From positions 1 to 57,277 of the forward strand of contig NZ_CP028489.1 of NCBI RefSeq assembly GCF_003048255.1: 57,277 nt of DNA, written 5' to 3'. Shown piece after piece: positions 43,343 through 49,894 of this stretch; position 1 is the first letter of the stretch; the number at the start of each line of letters is the position of its first letter. The translations under genes were made by a program, and so were the position numbers. The notes beneath the pieces are model-generated. The model worked only from the letters and a program-made list of their open reading frames with translations, did no database searches and was not told the origin of the DNA. The stretch is from Yersinia massiliensis. Its GTDB lineage: Bacteria > Pseudomonadota > Gammaproteobacteria > Enterobacterales > Enterobacteriaceae.

Positions 43343-44391
43343 CCTCAAAAGAAAAAAAATCATCGCTAGGACTGGATGCAATTGGTGATCTGTCTAGCCT
43401 ATTAGCAGGTAAAGGGCCATCACCAACAAGCCCTATTGACCTTGATATGAACCTAATCGACGAAGATCCAAATCAACCTCGAACAGAAGAAAACCCAGGT
43501 TTTTCTATCCAGAGCTTAAATGAGCTTGCTGAAACTATCCGCCAGCGCGGTGTTAAAACACCTATTTCAGTACGTGACAATCCAGATAGTCCAGGGCGTT
43601 ATTTGATAAATCATGGTGCTAGGCGTATGCGCGCATCAAAAATAGCACAGAAAAAAACGATTCCAGGGTTTATAGACAACGATTATAACGAAATTGATCA
43701 GGTTATTGAAAACCTGCAACGCAATGAATTAACAGCCCGTGAAATTGCCGATTTTATAGGTCGCGAGTTGGCTAAGGGGAAGAAGAAAGGCGTGATTGCT
43801 AAAGAACTTGGTGTATCAGCTGCTTTTGTTTCTCAGCACGTAACTCTGCTAGATTTACCTGATGCAATAGCTAAAGCTTTTAATTCTGGCCGCATAAAAG
43901 ATGTGACCGTTATAAATGAGCTGGTGACTGCATTTAAAAAGAACGCTAAAGCTGTTACAAGTTGGCTTGAGGATGAGGATCAAGAAATTAGTCGTGGTTC
44001 GGTAAAGTTGCTGCGAGAATTCATTGATAATAAAAATGATGATTCTAATAACAATATTTCTTCTGACACTGATTTAGTCTCTGAAGATGAAAGAGATATT
44101 TATAACAGCCCTGAATTCGATGGTAGTTCTGAAGATAATAATGGGGAAGATAATACTGATAATGGTGGTGATGATTCAGATGAGTCTAATTCAAAAAAAT
44201 CAAAATCTGAAGATAAGTCAAAATTTAAAAAAGCTTTTGTAGAAGTCATTGTTGATGAGCGAGCAGCCCGAATAATGCTTGATCGTAGACCTTCTCTAAA
44301 AGGACTGGCTTGGTTCAAGTGTGAAGATAACGGTGAGGAGTTTGAAGCTGAATTAAGTAGTGTCACTCTGGTAGCAATTATTGAGGGCTAA
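43339..44391 (+). CDS. korB: KorB repressor and partition protein (ParB family)
   Basis: 350 residues (RP4 KorB 358), ATGA overlap with incC. ParB N-terminal box 'LAETIRQRGVKTPISVRDNPDSPGRYLINHGARRMRAS', helix-turn-helix 'GVIAKELGVSAAFVSQHVTLL', an acidic low-complexity linker (about residues 235-290) and a C-terminal dimerisation domain. It binds TTTAGCSGCTAAA, of which nine perfect copies are present. Confidence 0.94.
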   Translation: MTSKEKKSSLGLDAIGDLSSLLAGKGPSPTSPIDLDMNLIDEDPNQPRTEENPGFSIQSLNELAETIRQRGVKTPISVRDNPDSPGRYLINHGARRMRASKIAQKKTIPGFIDNDYNEIDQVIENLQRNELTAREIADFIGRELAKGKKKGVIAKELGVSAAFVSQHVTLLDLPDAIAKAFNSGRIKDVTVINELVTAFKKNAKAVTSWLEDEDQEISRGSVKLLREFIDNKNDDSNNNISSDTDLVSEDERDIYNSPEFDGSSEDNNGEDNTDNGGDDSDESNSKKSKSEDKSKFKKAFVEVIVDERAARIMLDRRPSLKGLAWFKCEDNGEEFEAELSSVTLVAIIEG

Positions 44392-44408
44392 CTATTTTTC
44401 CTAGCCTA

Positions 44409-44440
44409 AACAAAGAACTCCCAAAAGGGAGTTCTTTGTT
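44409..44440. terminator. Strong terminator after korB
   Basis: Perfect 14-bp stem with an AAAA loop, ending in TTTGTT; placed 18 bases after the korB stop. Confidence 0.85.
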
Positions 44441-44504
44441 ATGTAGGAGATTATAATTTTATGCCAGTATTTGGGGTTTGGGGAGTAATGGAGCCTGGAA
44501 CGAT

Positions 44505-44825
44505 ATGTTGGGACGTCAGAAGCAAAAATTGGTGATCAGTGAAACTGATATTGATACGGCTCTTGCCCATCTAAGGGCGCTACCATATGGAACACCGTTT
44601 CCGATGCGCTGGGATCGTCAGCACCTGTTGAATCTACTGCATGAAACGATTGGAAATAGGCCACAAATCAATAAGTGCCACGATGTTGCACCTGGTGTGT
44701 TTGCCATCATAAAACCGTTTGGGGCTGATCTTGTTTCACGCGGCGAACCAGATGGTCGGCTCCAAGTTTTATTGTTGATCCGCTCATCTGGTACTGACCC
44801 AGCGCGAATAACGACACTTGGCTGA
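44505..44825 (+). CDS. Hypothetical protein
   Basis: 106 residues from an ATG with GGAA 5 bases upstream; an in-frame TTG at 44478 would add 9 residues. Soluble, alpha/beta, with 'ALAHLRALPYGTPFPMRWDRQHLLNLLHETIG' and 'GVFAIIKPFGADLVSRGEPDGRLQVLLLIRSS'. Not recognised. It lies where IncP plasmids carry korF/korG and kfrA, but resembles none of them. Confidence 0.55.
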   Translation: MLGRQKQKLVISETDIDTALAHLRALPYGTPFPMRWDRQHLLNLLHETIGNRPQINKCHDVAPGVFAIIKPFGADLVSRGEPDGRLQVLLLIRSSGTDPARITTLG

Positions 44826-44912
44826 TTCTTTACCTATACTCTGTTTGTCCGTCTTTTTTTTAGCGCTTCTTGAGTGGTGCAGCTGCTAGCCGGTCGCTAT
44901 TTTGATAGCGAT

Positions 44913-45152
44913 TTAAACTCTAGGTACCAGGGTAGATATAAGACGCAGTTCTTCTGTTAAGGGTTGAGTTTTACTTATCTCTGGCCACATCATTTTTAGG
45001 CTAAGTGCTCTTGTTGCTAAAATAACGACCATAGGCGGCCCATTTTTTTCATAATATTGGTAGGCTCTACGTGATACACCCAATTCTTCAGCTGCGCGTT
45101 CTTGCTCCCAGGAAAGCCCTTTACGCCAAAGTCTTAGTTCATATCCATTCAT
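44913..45152 (-). CDS. Helix-turn-helix regulator (XRE-like)
   Basis: 79 residues. 'ELRLWRKGLSWEQERAAEELGVSRRAYQYYEKNGPP' is a Cro/C1-type helix-turn-helix. A 19-bp palindrome AAGCGCA-N5-TGCGCTT lies 12 bases upstream of its start (45164-45182), and a second copy lies before the first gene of the cluster (46291-46309), so it is the likely cognate repressor of this small operon. Confidence 0.72.
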   Translation of the reverse strand: MNGYELRLWRKGLSWEQERAAEELGVSRRAYQYYEKNGPPMVVILATRALSLKMMWPEISKTQPLTEELRLISTLVPRV

Positions 45153-45163
45153 AAAATAACCTT

Positions 45164-45182
45164 AAGCGCAAAATATGCGCTT
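45164..45182. promoter_or_regulatory. Palindromic operator, copy 1
   Basis: AAGCGCA-AAATA-TGCGCTT, between the 45185-45604 gene and the regulator start. Same arms as the site at 46291-46309. Confidence 0.7.
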
Positions 45183-45184
45183 TA

Positions 45185-45604
45185 TTAATCATTAAAAAAA
45201 CCCATGACCGGAATTATCTCTTGATTAACCCGCCCTGTTAGAACTAAAAATTTTCGCCAAATACCATATGGAATTTTTTGTTCACCGTTTTTAAATGAAC
45301 GTATGCGGCGATCTCCACTTGTGTGTAAGCCTAATAAAGCGGCTAGCTTTTTATCCGAATTATATTCAGGAAATACCTCTTTGAATTGTTCGAACCAGGC
45401 ATAGATAAGCTCTGGTGCAGGGACTTCCCAGCCCTGTTGCTCTGTTCGTAAATGTTTATCACCATAAGTTTGTACTTCAACACCAGACGTAGCAGAGAAA
45501 TGAGGGGCGTTAAGATTGTTTCTTAGTGCAGCACAACTTTTTTCGACATTATCTGCAAACAGCATTTTCCGTTGTTCTTCAATATTAGGCAGGTCAATGT
45601 TCAT
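45185..45604 (-). CDS. Hypothetical protein with possible helix-turn-helix
   Basis: 139 residues, ATG with AGAGAT upstream. 'FPEYNSDKKLAALLGLHTSGDRRIRSFKNGEQKIPYGIWRKFLVLTGRVNQEI' looks like a DNA-binding helical domain. Not recognised further. Second-to-last gene of the minus-strand cluster. Confidence 0.55.
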   Translation of the reverse strand: MNIDLPNIEEQRKMLFADNVEKSCAALRNNLNAPHFSATSGVEVQTYGDKHLRTEQQGWEVPAPELIYAWFEQFKEVFPEYNSDKKLAALLGLHTSGDRRIRSFKNGEQKIPYGIWRKFLVLTGRVNQEIIPVMGFFND

Positions 45605-45655
45605 AATTATCTCTTTATGGTCAAAGCCCCGCCACAGGGACGGGGGAGGGGTTAG

Positions 45656-45802
45656 TTAGATGGCGTACCCATGAGTGCGTTCTAGAGTTCGTAAGAACGT
45701 ATCTAACTCAATACCAGTCATTGCCCTAATTCTAACTTGTTTACGTTTGGCATTACGCTTTACCAAATGCCTCACGAATGCAATACTTACGTTCTGCGTC
45801 AT
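45656..45802 (-). CDS. Small basic hypothetical protein
   Basis: 48 residues, ATG preceded by GAGGATAGAGAT. Basic N-terminal half ('VKRNAKRKQVRIRAM') and an amphipathic C-terminus. It shares strand and spacing with its neighbours. Not recognised. Confidence 0.45.
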   Translation of the reverse strand: MTQNVSIAFVRHLVKRNAKRKQVRIRAMTGIELDTFLRTLERTHGYAI

Positions 45803-45891
45803 ATCTCTATCCTCATAGTAGTTGGACGCTACCTGATAAGCGCTGTAACGTTTATCAGGCTGTAGGGAGGGGGGGAACCCCCTCCTTATCT

Positions 45892-46179
45892 TCAGCGCGG
45901 TTTCAGACCGATTGCTCTAACGTCTGATACTCGGATGTTCACCAATTCAAGGCTACCTGTAGCCAACCTTTCCCAATTCCCGTTCTTATGTAAGTTCTCC
46001 ATACAGTAGAAGAGATATCGTGCGAGCAAAATATCGGTTCTTTCTACTCTGATCCCTATATGTTCAGAATTGAAGTCATAGGTAGGTTTACCACAGGTTT
46101 TTAAAGAGCCTCGTCGAGTTATCCAAAAATCCGCTTCTGGGTAATTCGTCTTGATGGTAGCAACATCTGAAAGTTTCAA
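45892..46179 (-). CDS. Small protein resembling part of a type I restriction specificity domain
   Basis: 95 residues. 'KLSDVATIKTNYPEADFWITRRGS' at the start and 'LATGSLELVNIRVSDVRAIGLKPR' at the end echo the beginning and end of an HsdS target-recognition domain, but the middle is far shorter than a normal one. No HsdM or HsdR gene is present. It could be a miniature DNA-binding protein or an anti-restriction decoy. First gene of the minus-strand cluster. Confidence 0.5.
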   Translation of the reverse strand: MKLSDVATIKTNYPEADFWITRRGSLKTCGKPTYDFNSEHIGIRVERTDILLARYLFYCMENLHKNGNWERLATGSLELVNIRVSDVRAIGLKPR

Positions 46180-46247
46180 TCGTCGTCCTTATCGGTGGCA
46201 TAGCCATCTCAGGAACGAGCGGCTTTCTCTTGCCCCCGTATAATTAT

Positions 46248-46268
46248 AATAGGCGAATTTCGCCTATT
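46248..46268. promoter_or_regulatory. 21-bp near-perfect palindrome
   Basis: Ten-base arms AATAGGCGAA/TTCGCCTATT around a single central T, in the divergent promoter region between the minus-strand cluster and kfrB. Probable operator. Confidence 0.55.
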
Positions 46269-46290
46269 TAGCAATTAAATAATATGCTTT

Positions 46291-46309
46291 AAGCGCATTA
46301 ATTGCGCTT
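46291..46309. promoter_or_regulatory. Palindromic operator, copy 2
   Basis: AAGCGCA-TTAAT-TGCGCTT, upstream of the gene at 45892-46179 and of kfrB. Same arms as copy 1. Confidence 0.7.
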
Positions 46310-46456
46310 TTGTGATGTTTTAAATTAGTGAGGCAATAGAACGGGAAAAAAATCTAACGTCATCTATGTTGAAAAATAACTGATAAAAACAGGCTGCTTA
46401 AGATAAAATTAAAAGTTGGATTAAAAAATGTGTATCGGTGTGAGGAGTCACCCCTA

Positions 46457-46807
46457 ATGAAACAGCGTCTTCTTGTTATGAATGGTCAACGAATTGTTCA
46501 AACCGAAAAAACAGCAGGGGATTGGCAAAACGACAAAGTAGATAAAGCTGGTGATTTGAAACCAGGAATGTACAACATCTATTTAGCCAATCAAGCCGAT
46601 AAATCAAAGAGTTATACTGGTACTATTGTTCATAAAGATAAAGAGAATGTTTATCAGCAAATCGGGAAAAACTTTGTGAAGCATAATAGCTCGAATTTCG
46701 ATAAAGTACCAGTTATCGGGAGTGAAAAAACTATTACTTATAGCAACGAGCAAGGTCGGGCCGAAGTGAGCGTGGCGCAGAAAATAGGTAGAAGTATATC
46801 CCGATAG
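46457..46807 (+). CDS. kfrB: KfrB-like protein
   Basis: 116 residues from ATG with GAGGAG upstream. 'KQRLLVMNGQRIVQTEKTAGDWQNDKVDKAGDLKPGMYNIYLANQAD' and 'GTIVHKDKENVYQQIGKNFVKHNSSNFDKVPVIGS' fit the KfrB domain of IncP plasmids, a stable-inheritance protein that cooperates with KfrA and KfrC. kfrA itself is absent. Confidence 0.82.
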   Translation: MKQRLLVMNGQRIVQTEKTAGDWQNDKVDKAGDLKPGMYNIYLANQADKSKSYTGTIVHKDKENVYQQIGKNFVKHNSSNFDKVPVIGSEKTITYSNEQGRAEVSVAQKIGRSISR

Positions 46808-46810
46808 AAT

Positions 46811-46823
46811 TTTAGCCGCTAAA
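46811..46823. promoter_or_regulatory. KorB operator (OB) between kfrB and kfrC
   Basis: Perfect TTTAGCSGCTAAA immediately before the kfrC ribosome site (AAAAAGGAGC). Confidence 0.88.
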
Positions 46824-46837
46824 AAGGAGCTATCCCT

Positions 46838-47449
46838 ATGGGAATTACTGATGAAAAACATACTATTTTTACTGCGGAAAAAGAACACAGGTTGAAAGAA
46901 GAGCAAACTGTTGATGATGGCTTGTTAAAAGAAGCCGAAATAATTCATAGTGAACAACAAGCATTGCTTGAATCATCGTCACTGGAAGTACAGTACGGGG
47001 CTATGTTGGCCTCTTATATAGATCAGAAGCATGGTCAAGTTGAACGTATTGAAGACCGATTAGAGGTGTTGATAGAACAACAATCAACACGTATTCAACA
47101 AGCCACAAATCGCCAACCAGGATTGTTTGCTTTACCAGGGAAAAAAGCTAAGTTTCAATTTTTATTGCATCAAGAGCAGAGTTCTTTACAGCGTTTACAC
47201 GGACGGCTTGAAACCGTTCGTGAAATAAAAGAAAGCATGGGATTACATTCACCTAGAATTGAAGAAATGGCCACAAGAAAGATGAGGATAGAAAATCCTG
47301 AGTTGACGCAGGATTGGGATGAAATGAGAGAAGCACAACGCCGTCATGAAGCAATGCTGAGAAAAAAAGAACAAGACAGAAAGCAGGACTTGGCAAGAAG
47401 TAAGGGTCGAACGCTTAATCAAAACATGGAATCATCCTCTTCTTTGTAA
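46838..47449 (+). CDS. kfrC: KfrC-like protein
   Basis: 203 residues with AAAGGAG site. Long charged helices with 'ASYIDQKHGQVERIEDRLEVLIEQQ' and 'REIKESMGLHSPRIEEMATRKMRIENPELTQDWDEMREAQRRHEAML', the conserved part of IncP KfrC. Acts in stable inheritance with KfrA/KfrB. Extended coiled coil predicted. Confidence 0.82.
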   Translation: MGITDEKHTIFTAEKEHRLKEEQTVDDGLLKEAEIIHSEQQALLESSSLEVQYGAMLASYIDQKHGQVERIEDRLEVLIEQQSTRIQQATNRQPGLFALPGKKAKFQFLLHQEQSSLQRLHGRLETVREIKESMGLHSPRIEEMATRKMRIENPELTQDWDEMREAQRRHEAMLRKKEQDRKQDLARSKGRTLNQNMESSSSL

Positions 47450-47546
47450 AATATTTGCCCCGTATACTTTTGTGTGCGGGGCGCTTGCTGCGGTCTTGCA
47501 TCCGCGCCGCTTTCACTACCTCCGCGTATATGTGTGAATTCAATAA

Positions 47547-47578
47547 AAAGGGTAATTAGCCTGTGCCAATTACCCTTT
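47547..47578. terminator. Bidirectional terminator between kfrC and traM
   Basis: Perfect 11-bp stem AAAGGGTAATT/AATTACCCTTT with a 10-base loop, between convergent genes. A strong ribosome site follows it at 47578-47584 with a 10-codon frame (47588-47620) of no evident meaning. Confidence 0.75.
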
Positions 47579-47612
47579 AAGGAGAATATGATTGATAGTC
47601 AAGAAACTAAGA

Positions 47613-48053
47613 TTATTTGAATAAGAAAAAAACAATAATCATACATGCAGTTAAAAACGTCACAAGTGAAGCAATTAAATTATAGATAGCTATCTTTTTG
47701 GCCCATTGAACCGGTTCATTCAAGCAAGCCAATTTAATTTCAATTTCACTTCCTACCGCTCTGGATGTCGCCTGGACACTTTCTTGTAACTGAATAGCCA
47801 TTGTTTCTTTACTGGCTTTAAGTGAGTTATTAAGTATTTTTTCAGCCAAGGATTTTGACTCAAGCCCCCAACGAGAAGCCACTCCTTCTAACTCCTCTTT
47901 GAACTCATCAAGCATTTCTATCTGTGCTTTTTTATTTCCAGCCAAAAATCGCAATTGCATAGTTTGCAAAATCATTATTGGATCGTCACGGTCAATAGCT
48001 ACCCCGTTCTTTAATGCAATATCTTTTATTAATTCGTCTATTTCATCTGTCAT
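47613..48053 (-). CDS. traM: TraM transfer protein
   Basis: 146 residues (RP4 TraM about 145). Helical soluble part and a C-terminal membrane helix ('AIYNLIASLVTFLTACMIIVFFLF'). End of the traKLM leader operon. Overlaps the traL stop by 4 bases. Identity from synteny and size as well as topology. Confidence 0.83.
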   Translation of the reverse strand: MTDEIDELIKDIALKNGVAIDRDDPIMILQTMQLRFLAGNKKAQIEMLDEFKEELEGVASRWGLESKSLAEKILNNSLKASKETMAIQLQESVQATSRAVGSEIEIKLACLNEPVQWAKKIAIYNLIASLVTFLTACMIIVFFLFK

Positions 48054-48778
48054 GAGGCTTTCGCCAACAAATCAAGCTGGTTGTAAACTAACTTCTGAAT
48101 CATTTTAAGTCGTTGGCGAGTCATGATAGATAAATCTTTCATTTTCAATGCTTGATCAAACGTAAGTCTAGCTTGAAGCATATCCGTTAAGTCTTTCCCG
48201 TATGTTTCCTCTTTCAACTCTGGAAGATGAATAATCGCGGAAATGCGTTCTTTATATTTTTCGTAGACAGGCATTTCCTCAAAGGTTTTACCGTTATCGA
48301 TAATTGGCCCCCAATATGGATTTAGCCACACTATAAATATAGTTTCATCAGGGAACCATTTAACAAGTGACTCAAGACCTGCCAAAGTTTCTGGCAAGGC
48401 TTGCCCTCCTGTTACCACTGAATGGATAATTAATTGGTGACTCATTTCTTGCAATAAGCCTGGGACAGCATTACTAACTAAATATGATGATAATGGAATA
48501 AATGAGCTGGCCCCATTATCGATAACCATATCCACTTTTGTTTCTGCTATCCATTCCACTAACTCATCGAAGTTTCGCGTGTTTACTTCATCTCCCTCCA
48601 TGATTTCAAGCCTCCGTACTTTCAACGCCTTGTATCCTAAAAATGAAGCGTTAACGGGATCTGTATCGACGCATAAAGGAAGCTGGCCACTACTTGCCAT
48701 ATATTGAGCAATCAGGGATGAGATGAAAGATTTACCAACACCACCCTTACCTTGTAAAACCATATGAATATTAGCCAC
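48050..48778 (-). CDS. traL: TraL, ParA-like ATPase
   Basis: 242 residues (RP4 TraL 241). Deviant Walker A 'MVLQGKGGVGKSFISSLIAQY' at the N-terminus, 'VDTDPVNASFLGYKALKV' after it. MinD/ParA family. Role in IncP transfer is not well defined. Lies between traK and traM as in RP4. Confidence 0.9.
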   Translation of the reverse strand: MANIHMVLQGKGGVGKSFISSLIAQYMASSGQLPLCVDTDPVNASFLGYKALKVRRLEIMEGDEVNTRNFDELVEWIAETKVDMVIDNGASSFIPLSSYLVSNAVPGLLQEMSHQLIIHSVVTGGQALPETLAGLESLVKWFPDETIFIVWLNPYWGPIIDNGKTFEEMPVYEKYKERISAIIHLPELKEETYGKDLTDMLQARLTFDQALKMKDLSIMTRQRLKMIQKLVYNQLDLLAKAS

Positions 48779-48789
48779 GATGTTAATTC

Positions 48790-49167
48790 CTAGTTGTCGT
48801 TGTCCGCGCCTGGATTATGTTGAAACTTTGGTAAGCCAGTGCTGAAAATTGATTTTGGTGTTTGAGATTGAGCATCTTTAGGTTTTTGCTCTGGTATTTG
48901 CCCTTGCTGCACTCCTGATAAGACGGGGAGTTGTTTGTTTGATCGGATGATATTTTTTACGTATTTGGTAAACGGGTCATAGCTAAAGGTAATTTTTCCC
49001 TCGTCATAAAGCGTGTCCCATATTTGCTTGATAGACCACCCATCCTGTAATGCATCAGCAATGTCCTCTCTTTGTGCTAGAAACTCAGCCCTATTAGCTC
49101 CCCCCCTACCTAGGGGTGAAAGAAGCTTTTGCCGCTCAGCTATACGCTGTGAAAGGCTCTTTGCCAT
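48790..49167 (-). CDS. traK: TraK oriT-binding protein
   Basis: 125 residues (RP4 TraK 134). 'AEFLAQREDIADALQDGWSIKQIWDTLYDEGKITFSYDPFTKYVKNII' is the conserved DNA-binding part; the C-terminus is proline- and asparagine-rich. It bends oriT DNA in the relaxosome. Transcribed away from oriT. Confidence 0.88.
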   Translation of the reverse strand: MAKSLSQRIAERQKLLSPLGRGGANRAEFLAQREDIADALQDGWSIKQIWDTLYDEGKITFSYDPFTKYVKNIIRSNKQLPVLSGVQQGQIPEQKPKDAQSQTPKSIFSTGLPKFQHNPGADNDN

Positions 49168-49500
49168 ATGTCCTTACCGAATATTCCAATTTCCAAATCA
49201 AGATGAATTCAAGACACATTCAAGAATAAATAACCGTAGACCCGATTTTGCTTGGTTTTATGTGGTCTTGCAACGGATATAATGAAAAATCTTAGTATTT
49301 TCTTGGTTTCGTGCAATACTCTCTTGGCGTTAAACGGGGTTAAAACAGGGCAAGATAGGTGAAGTTAGCTAACCGGCAAGCCGGTTATCTATCTTCACTC
49401 TCCCTTATTCGCGCCTCCGGCACTCAATGGGAATCTTGCTCTGCGAGGCTGGCTGGCTACCGCCGCCTTAGTGCTTAATTCAATGGGAGTTAGGGGGGAA
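49168..49500. other. oriT: oriT region with IncP-type nic site
   Basis: Between divergent traK and traJ. A 17-bp imperfect inverted repeat, arms 49361-49377 and 49380-49396 (15 of 17 matched), is the expected TraJ site. Beside it, on the minus strand, ACTTCACCTATCTTG/CCCTG matches the RP4 nick region (CTATCCTG/CCC) with one change; nicking is predicted between 49351 and 49350 on the minus strand. The nick and arm order match RP4. Divergent promoters for traJ and traK must also lie here. Confidence 0.88.
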
Positions 49501-49857
49501 ATGATCGACACCGTAGGAAAAAAAATAACAAGAAAACACGGGCGACACTTGAGAGTGCCGGTGTTACCTGATGAGGAAATTTTAATCAAAGCGAATGCTG
49601 CTGCTGCCGGTTTAAGCATTGCTGAATATTTAAGGCGACTTGCTTTAGGTCACACCATTTATGGTGTTATTGACCAGCATCAAGTGATCGAGCTTTCAAA
49701 GATTAATGCCGATTTAGGTAGGCTTGGGGGGTTATTAAAGCTCTGGCTAACAAATGATGAGCGCTTAGTTCGCTTGGATTCAAAAGCTATAGAAGTTCTT
49801 TTATGCCGTATTAGTGATACACAATCTGCCATGTTTGAAGTAGTGAAAAAGCTATGA
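49501..49857 (+). CDS. traJ: TraJ relaxosome accessory protein
   Basis: 118 residues from ATG with GGGGGGAA; RP4 TraJ is 123. 'RHLRVPVLPDEEILIKANAAAAGLSIAEYLRRLALGHTIYGVID' (RHH-like) and 'LSKINADLGRLGGLLKLWLTNDER' are diagnostic. It binds the oriT inverted repeat and recruits TraI. Confidence 0.9.
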   Translation: MIDTVGKKITRKHGRHLRVPVLPDEEILIKANAAAAGLSIAEYLRRLALGHTIYGVIDQHQVIELSKINADLGRLGGLLKLWLTNDERLVRLDSKAIEVLLCRISDTQSAMFEVVKKL

Positions 49858-49864
49858 CCTTTTT

Positions 49865-49877
49865 TTTAGCGGCTAAA
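49865..49877. promoter_or_regulatory. KorB operator (OB) between traJ and traI
   Basis: Perfect TTTAGCSGCTAAA, 17 bases before the traI start; suggests KorB control of relaxase expression. Confidence 0.88.
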
Positions 49878-49894
49878 ATTTTAGGGGGTGTAGC

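Noticed and set aside
47588..47620. 10-codon frame with an excellent AAGGAG site after the kfrC terminator
   Set aside because: Too short to support as a gene and placed antisense to the traM end; noted only as odd.
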